A stretch of 64,000 nucleotides of DNA from Ophiostoma sp. CBS 140.51 (Eukaryota; Ascomycota; Sordariomycetes; Ophiostomatales; Ophiostomataceae): the NCBI GenBank assembly GCA_029298735.1, contig JANSLP010000036.1, positions 62,001 to 126,000 on the forward strand, written 5' to 3'. The position numbers were made by a program, and so were the translations under genes. Shown one piece after another: positions 10,816 through 20,870 of this stretch. Each line of letters begins with the position of its first letter. Positions within the stretch are counted from its first letter, which is position 1. The notes under the pieces were generated by a model, which had not been told where the DNA came from, did not search any database, and saw only the letters and a list, made by a program, of their open reading frames with translations.

Positions 10816-12065
10816 ATGCGCTTCATTGAACTCCTCCTGGGCGCGGCCGCCGTCACGTCGGTGTTTGCTGCGCCGACAACGGACGTTGCCACCACTTCTG
10901 TTAGCAAGCAGCGCCGCAAGAGCAAGTTCCAGTTTACGGGCGTCAACGAGTCTGGTGCCGAGTTTGGCAACAAGAACTTGCCGGGTCTGCTGGGCAAAGA
11001 TTACACTTGGCCTGTGAAGTCGACGATTGATGTGAGTGACGGTCGCCTTGAAAGACTGTGACAATGACGGTTGCTAACTCTTTAGACTCTGACTGGCAAA
11101 GGATTCAACATCTTTCGGATTCCCATTATGATGTAAGTATTGTCTAATTGGATACAAACTGCGACCACCTTCTAACAAACTAGGGAACGTGTTATTCCGA
11201 CTCAGATGACGGGTACCATCAACGCTACGTACTTCCAAGGCTTGACAGATGTAGGTTCTCTGTATCGTTCTTATTGTTTTGTACAGTAACTAACTGTTCG
11301 TTCGTCATAGCTCGTGACATATGTCACTGGAAAGTAAGTTCTCGTGAATCGCCAAGATGTTTGTATTGATAACCGTCTAACACCTACTCTAGGGGCGCCT
11401 ACGCCATCATTGACCCGCACAACTTTGGCCGCTACTACGACAAGGTCATCACCGACACCGCCGGGTTCAAGGCCTGGTGGCAGACCGTGGCCGCGCACTT
11501 CAAGGACAATACCAAGGTCATCTTTGACACCAACAACGAGTACCACGACATGGACAATACGCTGGTCGCGCAGCTCAACCAAGCCGCCATTGACGGTATC
11601 CGGGCGGCGGGCGCTACCTCCCAGTACATCTTCGTCGAGGGCAACTCCTGGTCGGGCGCGTGGACTTGGGTGTCGAGCGGGACCGCCACGGGCATGGCCG
11701 CTTTGACAGACCCGTCCAACAAGATCGTGTACGAGATGCACCAGTACCTGGACTCGGATGGGTCGGGCACGGCGACGGCGTGTGTAAGCAGCACGATTGG
11801 CCGGGAGAGGTTGGCGGCGGCGACGGCGTGGCTGAAGGCCAACAAGAAGCTGGGCATTATTGGAGAGACGGCGGGTGGTGCGAACGCGCAGTGCATCAGT
11901 GCACTGACGGACATGCTGTCATTCATGCAAGACAACTCGGACGTCTGGAGTGGATGGTTGTGGTGGGGCGGCGGCCCGTGGTGGGGAGACTACATCTACG
12001 GCATGGAGCCGCCGAGCGGGACGGCGTATACGGGTGTGCTGCCGAGTCTGGTGCCGTACATTTAG
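10816..12065 (+). CDS. secreted GH5 endo-beta-1,4-glucanase
   Basis: Five-exon gene, join(10816..11031,11086..11132,11184..11250,11311..11333,11393..12065), predicted 341 residues. It cleaves internal beta-1,4 bonds of cellulose outside the cell. An N-terminal signal peptide (MRFIELLLGAAAVTSVFA) is followed by a dibasic KQRRK stretch that may be a propeptide site. The GH5 barrel shows NIFRIPIMMERV (strand 2 region), AYAIIDPHNFGRYY, the acid/base Glu at about 167 in TNNEYHDM, and the nucleophile Glu at about 276 in GIIGETAGG. WSGWLWWGGGPWW forms the late aromatic platform. NNEYHDM instead of the commoner NEPHD is a known variant of fungal GH5 cellulases. There is no CBM1, so it is a single-domain enzyme. 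All four introns have standard donors and acceptors; exon 4 is only 23 nt. Confidence 0.93.
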
Positions 12066-12152
12066 TGGTGGGAGAGTAACGGAATGAAGTGTGAGCTGGT
12101 TGACGTGCGTGTGGTTGAAAAGTGGTAGTGGAATAAAAAATGAGTTAAAAGA

Positions 12153-13511
12153 TCAAGGCCATAGAGCATCATACATGAAGAGCCAGTCATCCCAGTAGCT
12201 GGTGTAGTTGCCCACAAGACGGCTCCGTGCATCTCCCTGACCGTTCACTAGCCATGGTCGTGTGTACAACCCGTCGTTGCCTGCAGTAAGATGTCTCTTG
12301 GCTGCAATTGTCATACTAAACGAACTTGGGCTGACACCCAAGAAGAAATCGCCTCTGAGGAGGACGATATAATCAACAAGGGCCTGCTGGTCCCACGTGA
12401 GAGCTTGTAGTTGTTGTAGAGCAGGCTGGTTTTGAAGAAGCTCGTCCTTGGTGAAGACCTGCATGCCTTGCTCTTGAGGTCGGTCTCGGAATTTGGCAGC
12501 CTCTGTGGCATTGCCTGTGGCTAGGTAAACGAGTAGAAGCTTCTTCTCTAGGAGTGTTCTGATAAACTCGCTCGTCTGCGTCTCAAATGTCGGCCAAAAT
12601 GACAAGGCGTCGTTCTCAGTGCGAAGGTGGACGCCGGAAAAGGCTTGGCTCTTCTTCGTCATAGCGGCTACTACATCGTCACCAAGCCTGAGTATATTGT
12701 CTCTGAACCGTAGTAGGCCGCCAAAGGTATTGGTAAATGCTGGACCATCCTTGGCGACTGGCCACTCCCACTGGACGCCCCAGACTGGCTGGAACAACCG
12801 GGGATGTTCTATACCCAGGGGAGCCAGGCTGAAGTCTTTTGATGTCTGCTCCAACATCTCGTCAAACTGTGTTCTAAATATATCTATGTGTCGGTTTAGA
12901 TCGCGGTAATCACATCCACCACGTGCGCCAAACGCTTTGGGCTGGAGTGGTTCTGCACGGGATTTGGCTAGGTTCGGTATGGTCTCGATGCTGTCGTAGA
13001 TGGCGATGGCAGGACACGCTTCGTGCAGGCTCTTCTTGAAGTGATTTGTGTCAAAAAAGTACTCAAAGGGCTGCCGACCGCCAAAGAGATGTGCTAGATC
13101 TGTCTCGGACCGCGTCTCAATCTGTGGTAACACGAGTCCCGTGGCACCGACAGTAATGGCATACCGCAGGCATGTCAGGACAAAGTTGCGAATGTTGCCG
13201 ATGCCACCCGAGTTGTTATTGCAGGCAAAAACGAGGCCAGGTCTCCATATTGCCTCTTGACAAATACGGGCGAGGGGCCAACTGATAAATGGTGCATCAG
13301 GAAGGGAGAGGTCGGTTTGGTGGGAAGTGTGTGTATTTGTGCCGATAATGTGAGGAATAGCCCGAAAAGAGTCGATACCGCCGACCTTGAGGATAATGAA
13401 GAGTGCTAGAACAACTGAGATGCTGTAGATCAGGATGATTCGAAGATGCGGTTTTGAAGCTGCACCTGACAGACCACGATGTGCCCACCGCAGGAGTCCG
13501 TTCAAGTTCAT
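12153..13511 (-). CDS. type II membrane O-fucosyltransferase-like protein
   Basis: Single-exon gene, 452 residues from the Met at 13511; the frame is open upstream but this Met gives a sensible type II topology. A cytosolic N-terminus of about 23 residues precedes one membrane segment (IILIYSISVVLALFIILKV), then a luminal catalytic region. Features consistent with GT-B O-fucosyltransferase-like folds are NNNSGGIGNIRNF (nucleotide-sugar loop), GVHLRTENDA (the HxRxxxD-type motif) and GDFFLGVSPSSFSMTIA near the C-terminus. Probable Golgi/ER glycosyltransferase; donor and acceptor cannot be read from sequence. Relatives are sometimes labelled otherwise in databases, so I give the fold-level name only. 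Its 3' end lies about 90 bp from the GH5 stop codon (convergent). Confidence 0.72.
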   Translation of the reverse strand: MNLNGLLRWAHRGLSGAASKPHLRIILIYSISVVLALFIILKVGGIDSFRAIPHIIGTNTHTSHQTDLSLPDAPFISWPLARICQEAIWRPGLVFACNNNSGGIGNIRNFVLTCLRYAITVGATGLVLPQIETRSETDLAHLFGGRQPFEYFFDTNHFKKSLHEACPAIAIYDSIETIPNLAKSRAEPLQPKAFGARGGCDYRDLNRHIDIFRTQFDEMLEQTSKDFSLAPLGIEHPRLFQPVWGVQWEWPVAKDGPAFTNTFGGLLRFRDNILRLGDDVVAAMTKKSQAFSGVHLRTENDALSFWPTFETQTSEFIRTLLEKKLLLVYLATGNATEAAKFRDRPQEQGMQVFTKDELLQNQPALQQLQALTWDQQALVDYIVLLRGDFFLGVSPSSFSMTIAAKRHLTAGNDGLYTRPWLVNGQGDARSRLVGNYTSYWDDWLFMYDALWP

Positions 13512-14159
13512 GGTGCTGGTCGATGTGAAGACATAATGTGTAGTTGGGAAAACTTTGAAAGATGTCAAGAGCACGGATTCAAGTCGTCACTGAAGTTCCA
13601 GCAATAGTCTTTGAGACGTTCTCGTGATAGGTCACACCCGTGGCTTTACCAGTCGGGTAAATTGAATCGGCGGGGAGATTCCGCAGGTGCAATATGACGT
13701 TCTCAATTGCATATTCTTGCAATATTTCGTGGTCCGTTGTGTTGGCTATTTGTTGCACGGCCACTTTTCTATTAAAATACAATAAAATGCTCCTCTTAAT
13801 TTGATTTAATTTTGTGTATTTTATTGTGTCAAGATGAGGTTGTTGACTTCCTCATGGAGAAGGAAGGTGTAAGTCAACACGATTACATAAGCATTTAGCT
13901 CCAGCCATATCATGATAACGACACAAGATGACTTATCGATAAGAAAAACTTTTTTTTTGTAGGTGGTGATGGTGGGGTGTTAGTGGGCAGGTGGGCTTAA
14001 GCGCACTTCCGGTGGCTCCTTCCGCATTTTACGGCGCCCGAAGCACAGTCTACCTCTTGAACTTGTCAATTCTTCACCATTATTTACGAATTTCCTCCTT
14101 TCCTCCCAAACCCTCGACAACACTTCCTATACATCCACCTCACACCACACTCACACATA
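13512..14159. other. divergent promoter region, GT / RRB1
   Basis: 650 bp between the fucosyltransferase-like gene (-) and RRB1 (+). An AT-rich part around 13775-13960 includes a T9 run near 13950, and a C/T-rich leader precedes the RRB1 start. No gene seen. Confidence 0.6.
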
Positions 14160-15683
14160 ATGTCCAAGCGCACGGCGGACGACGAAGAGGGCGGCGTTGC
14201 CCTCAAGAGCGGCGACCGTCCCATGGACATTGACGTCGACAACGAAATGGGCGAATTCGAAGACGAGTTTGAGGACGAGTTCAGCGATGACGAGATTATC
14301 GAGGCCGGTGTTGATGGCCGGCCGGATGCCGAGCGCGAGGCGGAGGAGAAGGCTGCCGCTGCCAACGCCATGGACGTCGATGGCGCCCCGGCGTCGGGCG
14401 GCCCCGGCACGTTTATTGTCGGCCGCACCAAGCTGGAGCCGGGTCAAGTCCTGGCTCCCGACCCGAGTGCATACGACATGCTGCACAGCCTGAACACACC
14501 CTGGCCGTGCTTGTCTTTCGACTTTGTGCGCGACCAGCTTGGCGATGCGCGCACGTCGTACCCGGCGACCATGTACACGGTGGCGGGCACGCAGGCACAG
14601 TCCGGCAAGGCCAACGAGAACCAGCTGATGGTGCTCAAGTTTAGCAGCCTGGGCCGGATGCACAAGGACGGTGGCGATTCGGATTCGGATGACGACGAGG
14701 ACGACGAGGATGCCGACGGCAATGTGGAGAGCGACCCCATTCTGGAGTCGCGTAGCCTGCCGCTAGCCTCGACGACGAACCGCATCCGTGCGCACCAGGT
14801 CCCCTCGGCCGATCCTTCGCGCCCGCCGACCACCCTCACGGCCACCATGACGGAGTCGTCGCACGTGCTGATCCACGACATTTCGCCGCACCTGGCCGCC
14901 TTTGACACACCCGGCACCGTTATTACCCCGCAGCAGAACAAGCCGGTCTCGACCATTCGCGCACACAAGACTGAGGGCTACGCTCTGGACTGGTCCCCAC
15001 TCCACCCCTCGGGCAAGCTCCTGACGGGCGACAACGACGGCCTCATGTACGTGACGACACGCACCGACGGCGGCGGCTTCGTTACTGACACACGCCCCTT
15101 TGTCGGCCACACGGGCAGTGTCGAGGAGATCCAGTGGAGCCCGAGCGAGGCTTCGGTGTTCGCGTCGGCCTCGAGCGACGGCACCATTCGTATCTGGGAC
15201 GTCCGCAGCAAGAGCCGGCAAGCGGCCATTACCGTGCAGGTCAGCAACACAGACGTCAACGTGATGAGCTGGTCGAGGCAGACATCGCACCTGCTGGCGT
15301 CGGGCGCCGACGACGGTGTGTGGGGCGTGTGGGATCTGCGCCAGTGGAAGCCGACGGCGGCGGGTGCGGCCATCCCCAAGCCCTCGCCCATTGCCAGCTT
15401 CAACTATCACAAGGAGCAAATTACAAGCGTGCAATGGCACCCGACGGACGACAGTATTGTGGCTGTGGCTGCCGGCGATAACACTGTGACGCTGTGGGAT
15501 CTGGCCGTCGAGCTGGACGACGAGGAGAGCCGGGATACGGCAGGTGTCCAGGATGTCCCGCCGCAGCTGCTGTTTGTGCACTACCACTCTAACGTCAAGG
15601 AGGTGCACTGGCACCCGCAGATTCCGGGTGCGCTGGTGGCCACCGGTGACGAGTTTAGCATTTTCAAGACGATCTCCGTTTAA
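14160..15683 (+). CDS. Rrb1/GRWD1 WD40 ribosome-assembly chaperone
   Basis: Single-exon gene, 507 residues. Yeast Rrb1 is the dedicated nuclear chaperone of ribosomal protein uL3 and is essential for 60S assembly. The N-terminal third is strongly acidic (DEFEDEFSDDE and a second D/E stretch near residues 178-195). It contains the CAF1C/H4-binding-like segment YDMLHSLNTPWPCLSFDFV at about 107-125. At least five WD repeats follow, seen as GYALDWSPLHPSGKLLTGD, VEEIQWSPSEASVFASASSD...IRIWDVR, VMSWSRQTSHLLASGADDG...WDLR, SVQWHPTDDSIVAVAAGDN...LWDL and a final VKEVHWHPQIPG. Length and order match GRWD1 family members. The high confidence rests on full-length agreement. Confidence 0.93.
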   Translation: MSKRTADDEEGGVALKSGDRPMDIDVDNEMGEFEDEFEDEFSDDEIIEAGVDGRPDAEREAEEKAAAANAMDVDGAPASGGPGTFIVGRTKLEPGQVLAPDPSAYDMLHSLNTPWPCLSFDFVRDQLGDARTSYPATMYTVAGTQAQSGKANENQLMVLKFSSLGRMHKDGGDSDSDDDEDDEDADGNVESDPILESRSLPLASTTNRIRAHQVPSADPSRPPTTLTATMTESSHVLIHDISPHLAAFDTPGTVITPQQNKPVSTIRAHKTEGYALDWSPLHPSGKLLTGDNDGLMYVTTRTDGGGFVTDTRPFVGHTGSVEEIQWSPSEASVFASASSDGTIRIWDVRSKSRQAAITVQVSNTDVNVMSWSRQTSHLLASGADDGVWGVWDLRQWKPTAAGAAIPKPSPIASFNYHKEQITSVQWHPTDDSIVAVAAGDNTVTLWDLAVELDDEESRDTAGVQDVPPQLLFVHYHSNVKEVHWHPQIPGALVATGDEFSIFKTISV

Positions 15684-15911
15684 GTAACGGGTCGATAGAT
15701 GTGTGTTTAAAAGCAGGTTGATTTTGGTGTCTTTGTTAACTGTCTTCTTGGGATGATTGGGTCAAGAAGTGGCGTCACTAGATTTGAATTTATACATCAT
15801 TTTATCTATACTGCTGTTACGCTTGTGACTTGGTGAGGATGAGAAGGCCACGCTCCGTACTTGGTGAACAAGGTGCATCGTGACTTGGTATCTTTGAACG
15901 CTTTTCCTGAT

Positions 15912-15919
15912 TATAAAAG
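15912..15919 (+). promoter_or_regulatory. TATA box of the Q/Y-rich small gene
   Basis: TATAAAAG lies within GATTATAAAAGGG. It is followed 40-60 bp downstream by a pyrimidine/CAATC-type leader (TTCACAATCAAAACAAC), as in highly expressed fungal genes. The next ORFs downstream are a short uORF and the 137-codon gene at 16041. Confidence 0.55.
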
Positions 15920-15999
15920 GGCCTCGTTCGTGCTTCCTTTTGGCTTTCGCACTTTCCCATCTTCACAATCAAAACAACTCCGGCACCTTCTTTCAGGGA

Positions 16000-16035
16000 A
16001 TGACTTTCAAAATATACCACAAAATATTTCGTTAG
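16000..16035 (+). CDS. upstream ORF (11 codons)
   Basis: ATG at 16000 opens an 11-codon frame (MTFKIYHKIFR) that closes with TAG at 16033. The main ATG is five nucleotides after that stop, in another frame. If the TATA box at 15912 is used, the uORF is in the leader and would reduce or condition translation of the main frame. A coding role for the peptide itself is not implied. Confidence 0.4.
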   Translation: MTFKIYHKIFR

Positions 16036-16040
16036 AACCC

Positions 16041-16454
16041 ATGTTCAATCAGCTGTACTTTGTGCCGACTCAGCCCATAAGCGGCTATCAACTTCACCAA
16101 ATTTACGGATACCAGCAAACACAAGCCTACCAGCTGCAACCGGTGAGCAACCAACAACTACAGATGTACCAGCAGGTTCAACCGGTGTACGACTCTCAGT
16201 CTGTTGTTTATCCCGCCCAGCAGTCTATCTACACTGCAATTAACCCATATATGCCCGGCGGTGCCGTTCTCTACCAGCCGCAACAAAATGTGCTGCCTTG
16301 CAGTCATAGTCCCGGGGCTACGGCGTGCTGGATGCACCGACCGGCTGGGGAGTTGATGCAGCTTCCCGCGCCCGCTCCTGGACGACCGGGACAGTGGATC
16401 CAATGGTGTAACGGTGCTGTGACCTGGCTGGCGGCACCCATCGAGACTTTGTAG
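16041..16454 (+). CDS. hypothetical Gln/Tyr-rich small protein
   Basis: I recognise no family. The frame from 16041 encodes 137 residues. The N-terminal half is low-complexity and Gln/Tyr/Pro-rich (FVPTQPISGYQLHQIYGYQQ, then QLQPVSNQQLQMYQQVQP). The C-terminal half has isolated Cys and Trp residues (CSHSPGATACW, WIQWCNGAVTW). The frame is open further upstream to 15861, but the TATA box at 15912 would place the transcript start after that, so the Met at 16041 is preferred. There is no signal peptide or membrane segment. The composition is prion-like, which may mean a disordered, self-associating protein. That it is expressed is inferred from the promoter architecture only. Confidence 0.45.
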   Translation: MFNQLYFVPTQPISGYQLHQIYGYQQTQAYQLQPVSNQQLQMYQQVQPVYDSQSVVYPAQQSIYTAINPYMPGGAVLYQPQQNVLPCSHSPGATACWMHRPAGELMQLPAPAPGRPGQWIQWCNGAVTWLAAPIETL

Positions 16455-16525
16455 CATGGAATATTTTTATTTCGATTATGATGTCTACTTTTATGAATGC
16501 AATGAATTATTCTTGTTCTCTACTT

Positions 16526-17479
16526 TTAACCAGACTTCTTTCCTGTAGAGCCCCATTTAAAACAATCAACCGTACACTCCAAATCAAACCACTCTAGTGT
16601 AAGCTTTTCCTGTTGTTGAATATTGTGCGTGACTCCTTGTGCAGTATACGCTTCGAACCAGTCATTGTCGCCATAGACAGACTTTGTCCAGCTCGGAAGG
16701 GGTGTATTCTCAGTAGTAGATGTCGGCGTTTGGGAGTAGTCGAAGACAGCCACCCATTGCTTGACCTCTTCCGTAAAACAGGTGTAGTTGAGCGTCGTGT
16801 CGGCCGTGCCGTGGAAGATCTGCATCTTCGGGCGCCAGGCCGTGTAGCCGGGGTAGCCATTGTTGACGAGAGACGCCCACTCAGCTGGTGCCTTTGCCAC
16901 TCTCCCAGACGCGCAGTCGTCGTTCCAGTAGTCGACTGCTTGGGTAGAGTTGACCGTCGATGGCGCACTGAAACATCCAAACGGCACGCCAGAGTAGGCC
17001 GACCCCGCGGCAAAGACGTCTGGATAGGTAGCTACAAGAGTGGTCGTCATCATGGCGCCGGACGACACGCCAGTGACAAAGATGCGGGACTTGTCGGCGT
17101 TATAGTTGGCCAGAGTGTAGTTGACCATGCTGACAATACCGAGGGCATCGCTTTGTCCGCTGTGTTTGAGAGCGCCCGGCGACGAAACATCCCAGCAGTG
17201 GTCGGCCGTGTTGGGCGAGTCCGGGTAGATGATCAGAAAGCCATGCTTGTCGGCGAGTCGGGCATACTGGGTACCCCTGTAAGCGTCAACGGCGCTGCCA
17301 TGGCACCAGTGCGGGTTGACGAGGATTGGTGGATTGGTTGCGAGAGTATCTGGCACATAGAGGTAGAAGCCGACACCTGTTGGGTTGTTTTCAAGAGTGG
17401 CATTGATTTTTTGAAGCGAAGCGGTGAAGGCCGTGCGCCATAGGTAGGCAAGAACAATAAGAGCAAATATTGACTTCAT
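16526..17479 (-). CDS. secreted CE1 acetylxylan esterase
   Basis: Single-exon gene, 317 residues. It removes acetyl groups from xylan (carbohydrate esterase family 1, poly(3-hydroxybutyrate) depolymerase-like alpha/beta hydrolase) outside the cell. The signal peptide is MKSIFALIVLAYLWRTAFTA. Catalytic Ser139 sits in GVSSG (FVTGVSSGAMMTT), the acid Asp in FHGTADTTLNY, and the His in GVTHNIQ near the C-terminus. HWCHG and DHCWDVSSPG are conserved family blocks. Length is close to the usual ~300 residues. No CBM1 follows, unlike some homologues. With the GH5 gene and the AA9 remnant it points to a plant-degrading lifestyle, although the three are separated by housekeeping genes. Confidence 0.9.
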   Translation of the reverse strand: MKSIFALIVLAYLWRTAFTASLQKINATLENNPTGVGFYLYVPDTLATNPPILVNPHWCHGSAVDAYRGTQYARLADKHGFLIIYPDSPNTADHCWDVSSPGALKHSGQSDALGIVSMVNYTLANYNADKSRIFVTGVSSGAMMTTTLVATYPDVFAAGSAYSGVPFGCFSAPSTVNSTQAVDYWNDDCASGRVAKAPAEWASLVNNGYPGYTAWRPKMQIFHGTADTTLNYTCFTEEVKQWVAVFDYSQTPTSTTENTPLPSWTKSVYGDNDWFEAYTAQGVTHNIQQQEKLTLEWFDLECTVDCFKWGSTGKKSG

Positions 17480-17713
17480 GTTGACGATGAATTAAAAGAA
17501 AGATGATTGCTGACCGAAAGAATCAAAACAATTGAAACAGTAACTGACTTACATCCAACTTATACGTTTGCCCCACTAAATTTTACACGGAGCGGCTTGC
17601 TCCGCTGTCCTGGATAAAGTAAGTCGCTTGTGACAGTAGTGAGCTCTCACTAACCGGTCTCTGATGAACGGTTTTTATTACTATGTACAATTCTTTTGAA
17701 TTATTTCCTCTCT

Positions 17714-18478
17714 TTAACAATTCCAACCTCCATCGATGGGAATGTTGGCACCGGAAATGTAAGTCGACTCGTCGCTCATCAAGAACGCCACCAGTTGGGC
17801 CACTTCCTCGGGCCGGCCTGCCCGCCGTAGCGCCGAGATGAATGCTTCACTGGGATCGTTGTCCGTCGAGATCTTGGCCGCATTGCGCGACATGGGCGTG
17901 TCGATCCAGCCCGGGTTGAATGCGTTCACCCGGATGCCGCGAACGCCAAACTCTTTGGCCACCGACCGGGTCAGACCGGTGACGGCATGCTTCGAGGCAG
18001 CATAGACAGCGTTCTTGGCTCTTCCCGTCATGCCAGCAATGGACGATGCATTCACAATGGAGCCGTTGTCGGCAATAACGCGCGTCTGTGCCTTGAGGCA
18101 GTGCATCATGCCGCGGGTGTTGACGTCCATGACAAAGTCCCAGTCGACAAAGTCCTGGTCGGCAATGGTGTGGAGCGACGAGTTGCGGGGGATGACGCCC
18201 GCGAGATTAGCGGCGCCGTCCAGCTTTCCAAACTTGGCCACGGTGTCGGTGATCCACTTGTCGACTTGCTCCCAGTTGCGAACGTCGACGGTGGCGACTA
18301 GAATCTCGGCATTGGGTATCTTTGCCAAAATGGCATCGCGGACGGCGTGGAGGGCAGACTCTTGGACGTCGGCTAAGGAAATCCTGGCGCCACGGGCGGC
18401 CAGAAGGTGAGCAGTAGCCTCGCCCATACCGGAGGCGGCGCCTGTGAGGGCGATGACTTTGCCTTGTAAAGAGGCCAT
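17714..18478 (-). CDS. short-chain dehydrogenase/reductase (SDR)
   Basis: Single-exon gene, 254 residues, a classical SDR length. The Rossmann motif TGAASGMG is at residues 12-19, and DV after strand 3 is at about 65. A variant NLAG replaces NNAG at 91-94. Catalytic Ser is in IVNASSIAG, and Tyr159 and Lys163 are in YAASK. The C-terminal PIDGGWNC is typical of 3-oxoacyl-ACP-reductase-like SDRs. Asp37 at the end of strand 2 suggests NAD(H) preference. The substrate cannot be assigned. It ends about 235 bp from the acetylxylan esterase promoter and is on the same strand, but nothing shows shared function. Confidence 0.88.
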   Translation of the reverse strand: MASLQGKVIALTGAASGMGEATAHLLAARGARISLADVQESALHAVRDAILAKIPNAEILVATVDVRNWEQVDKWITDTVAKFGKLDGAANLAGVIPRNSSLHTIADQDFVDWDFVMDVNTRGMMHCLKAQTRVIADNGSIVNASSIAGMTGRAKNAVYAASKHAVTGLTRSVAKEFGVRGIRVNAFNPGWIDTPMSRNAAKISTDNDPSEAFISALRRAGRPEEVAQLVAFLMSDESTYISGANIPIDGGWNC

Positions 18479-20240
18479 GTTGTGTGGTGTGTTGTGTTGA
18501 AAGAGAGGAGGGAGGCTGATAAGAATTTAGGGTAACATCTATGATTTTATCAAACAGATGGCGAGCAGCTGTCTACATATATTTGTCTACGGCATCACTT
18601 CGACGTCACTTTGTCATTAATCCTGCGGTATTACATCGCGTCACTTCACTTCTCCTCCACGGTAATGGAGTTCCGCGTCATGGAACGCGGTTGGCATCTT
18701 CCATCCCCTCATACTGGAGAGTAGCTTGAGCTCGCTTTAGTGATTTTCTGGGGTTTCTGGTAGGTCTGAATCCGGACTATCGGGACGGGAAGGGGGTGAT
18801 CTCAAAAAGATGAATATTGTCTGCACCAGCGAGTCAGGTGTGCAAAAGCATGAGTGGTGTATGTTGGTGCTGCGTTTTGGTGTAGAATTTGGTGTTGAAT
18901 TTATGCTTAAGAGGAAAGTACCCGCTCCGGGAAGCCCCGGTGCGGGGTTCCGGGGAAAGGCGATCCGGGAGGGAAGGCACGGTCTCAAGTACGGTGGTCA
19001 AAACGGCAGGAACGAACAGCGGACAGTTCGGGGCCCACACTGCAAGGCAAGGCCTTATGAGTCCCGATACGGGCCGGTCATAATGACGGCATCTACGAGG
19101 GGTTGATAAGTCAAAAAGGTGACGACAAGAAAGACTGATTTTAAAAGTTCAAGAAAGTTTCTGTGGGCCCTGCGAAACCGGTGCGAGGCGACATGTTAGA
19201 GCTTCCTTGTATGCAAGATCAAGTGCCTGCATTTGTCTACCTTGTCGACGGATCTATTTTGATGTTGGCAGTGTTCTGAGTGAATTAGTAAACTGGACTG
19301 GGGCATGACTGGTGAAACGAGATGTGAAGTGGGATGTGTATGGCCTGGATTTCCGCCTGTCGCACTATCGGGGCGGCGGATGGCCGGACACCGATGGCGA
19401 CGTTCCTTCCTGAAAGAGGACAGGGGAGGCAGGGGAGGAGCTGCAAATAAATAAGAGGAAAGAGTAGAACAAAAAATAGCAAAATAAATCACCTGGTAAA
19501 ATTGACAAAACCCAACCCCTCCATCTCTAACACCACCAACATTTATGGTCGCACTTGGCTGCCGGCTTTGACTGACAAAGTCCGGGTCTAGGAAGTTCAT
19601 GTTCCTGAACGGCCCCCGCGGACGGGTCAGAAGAAGTCCTGAGACCACATTTTGAGAGGCTCTTGGAGAATTGGGGTCTTTTGTTACCAAAAAACACAGG
19701 GCAACAGCATGACCTCACGCGCTAGTGAATCAGTAGACAGTCCCTTTTCTTGCCTTTCCACGATACGTGTACCCCGCAGCCCGGGAAAGCTTCCCCAGAC
19801 CCCGCAAAGTTGTCAATGAATCAGTGGCTTTGGCCGAGGATGAATGGGCTTTTGGCGGGCAGAAGCAGGGCTGAATTGGTGGATGTTGGTCGTAAATGCA
19901 CTGGACGGCGTCGATTTTCAACGCCAGTTTTACGCCGGCCTCACTTTTCTCCCTTTAATTTTTATTTGATTTCTCTAAACTCCTACGATTGACTCGCCTG
20001 ATTACCAGCTGTACGATAGCATCTGTCGCATATCTTTTCTTGAATTTGGTAGGTTCAATTCGTTCAATCTCAGGTGGTGGGTGGTCTTACAGTGTGGCCA
20101 CTGTTGGAGTGATCTGTAATTCAGGGACTCGGACCAACCACTGTCACCTGTCACTCACTTACACGGGATACACGGTTACTGACGGAAACAGCCGCTTCTC
20201 CCATTTTCACATCTACGTCTTTACATCGCCACACATCACA
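18479..20240. other. 1.8-kb intergenic, no gene seen
   Basis: Between divergent SDR (-) and ABM-like (+) genes. Only short frames without domains, start context or codon bias. I see no repeat or RNA gene. Confidence 0.55.
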
Positions 20241-20870
20241 ATGTCTCGCCAGTTTGTCTTTGCGCGCCTGCCGCTGCACACGGCCGCCAAGCGCGATGAA
20301 CTCTTGAAGGTCGTCGCCCCCGTCACGGCCTTCGCCAATAGCGGCGAACCAGGCGTCAGCAAGTATGCTGCCCTGGCCGCGCGCGACCCCAAGGATGTCG
20401 CCCTCTACATGATTGAAGAGTACGACGACCAGGCGGCGTTTGACAGCCACGTGGCGACGGAGAATGTCAAGAAGTTTGTGGCATGGCTGGGTACGGAGGG
20501 CCACGTCAATGGTACTCCCGTTGTCCGGTTTACTGCACACACAGATTTGGAGTACGTTTCGCCCACTCTCAACTCTACGGCTGACGCCTTTGTTGTGGTC
20601 AACACGTACAGACTGCCCAAGAAGGATGTCCTCGAGCAATTCTCGGGTGCCTCGACGGCCGCCAAGGGCCGCGGCGCACTGTGGTTTGGTGTGTACACGG
20701 ACAAGGAGAAGGGGTCGGATGTGGTGTTGACGGCGGAGGCTTATGCGAGCGCCGACAAGTATGCCGGTCCGGCGGCCGTTTTGGGCGCCGGAGCCCACGT
20801 GGAGTCGACGGCCGTGTTGGAGCTGAAGCACGGCTTTTTGTACAAGCGGGGGGTGAAGAGCTCTCTGTAA
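20241..20870 (+). CDS. antibiotic biosynthesis monooxygenase (ABM)-fold protein
   Basis: Single-exon gene, 209 residues from ACAATG at 20241; the frame upstream has no ATG in good context. The sequence reads as two ferredoxin-like ABM halves. The first (about 4-95) contains KYAALAARDPKDVALYMIEE and the F-x-x-H segment AAFDSHVATENVKKF. The second (about 110-195) contains AFVVVNTYRLPKK and LWFGVYTDKEKG. ABM proteins act as cofactor-free quinol or anthrone oxygenases, haem-degrading enzymes or detoxifying dimers. Without flanking polyketide genes no substrate can be proposed. Intracellular, no signal peptide. Confidence 0.7.
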   Translation: MSRQFVFARLPLHTAAKRDELLKVVAPVTAFANSGEPGVSKYAALAARDPKDVALYMIEEYDDQAAFDSHVATENVKKFVAWLGTEGHVNGTPVVRFTAHTDLEYVSPTLNSTADAFVVVNTYRLPKKDVLEQFSGASTAAKGRGALWFGVYTDKEKGSDVVLTAEAYASADKYAGPAAVLGAGAHVESTAVLELKHGFLYKRGVKSSL

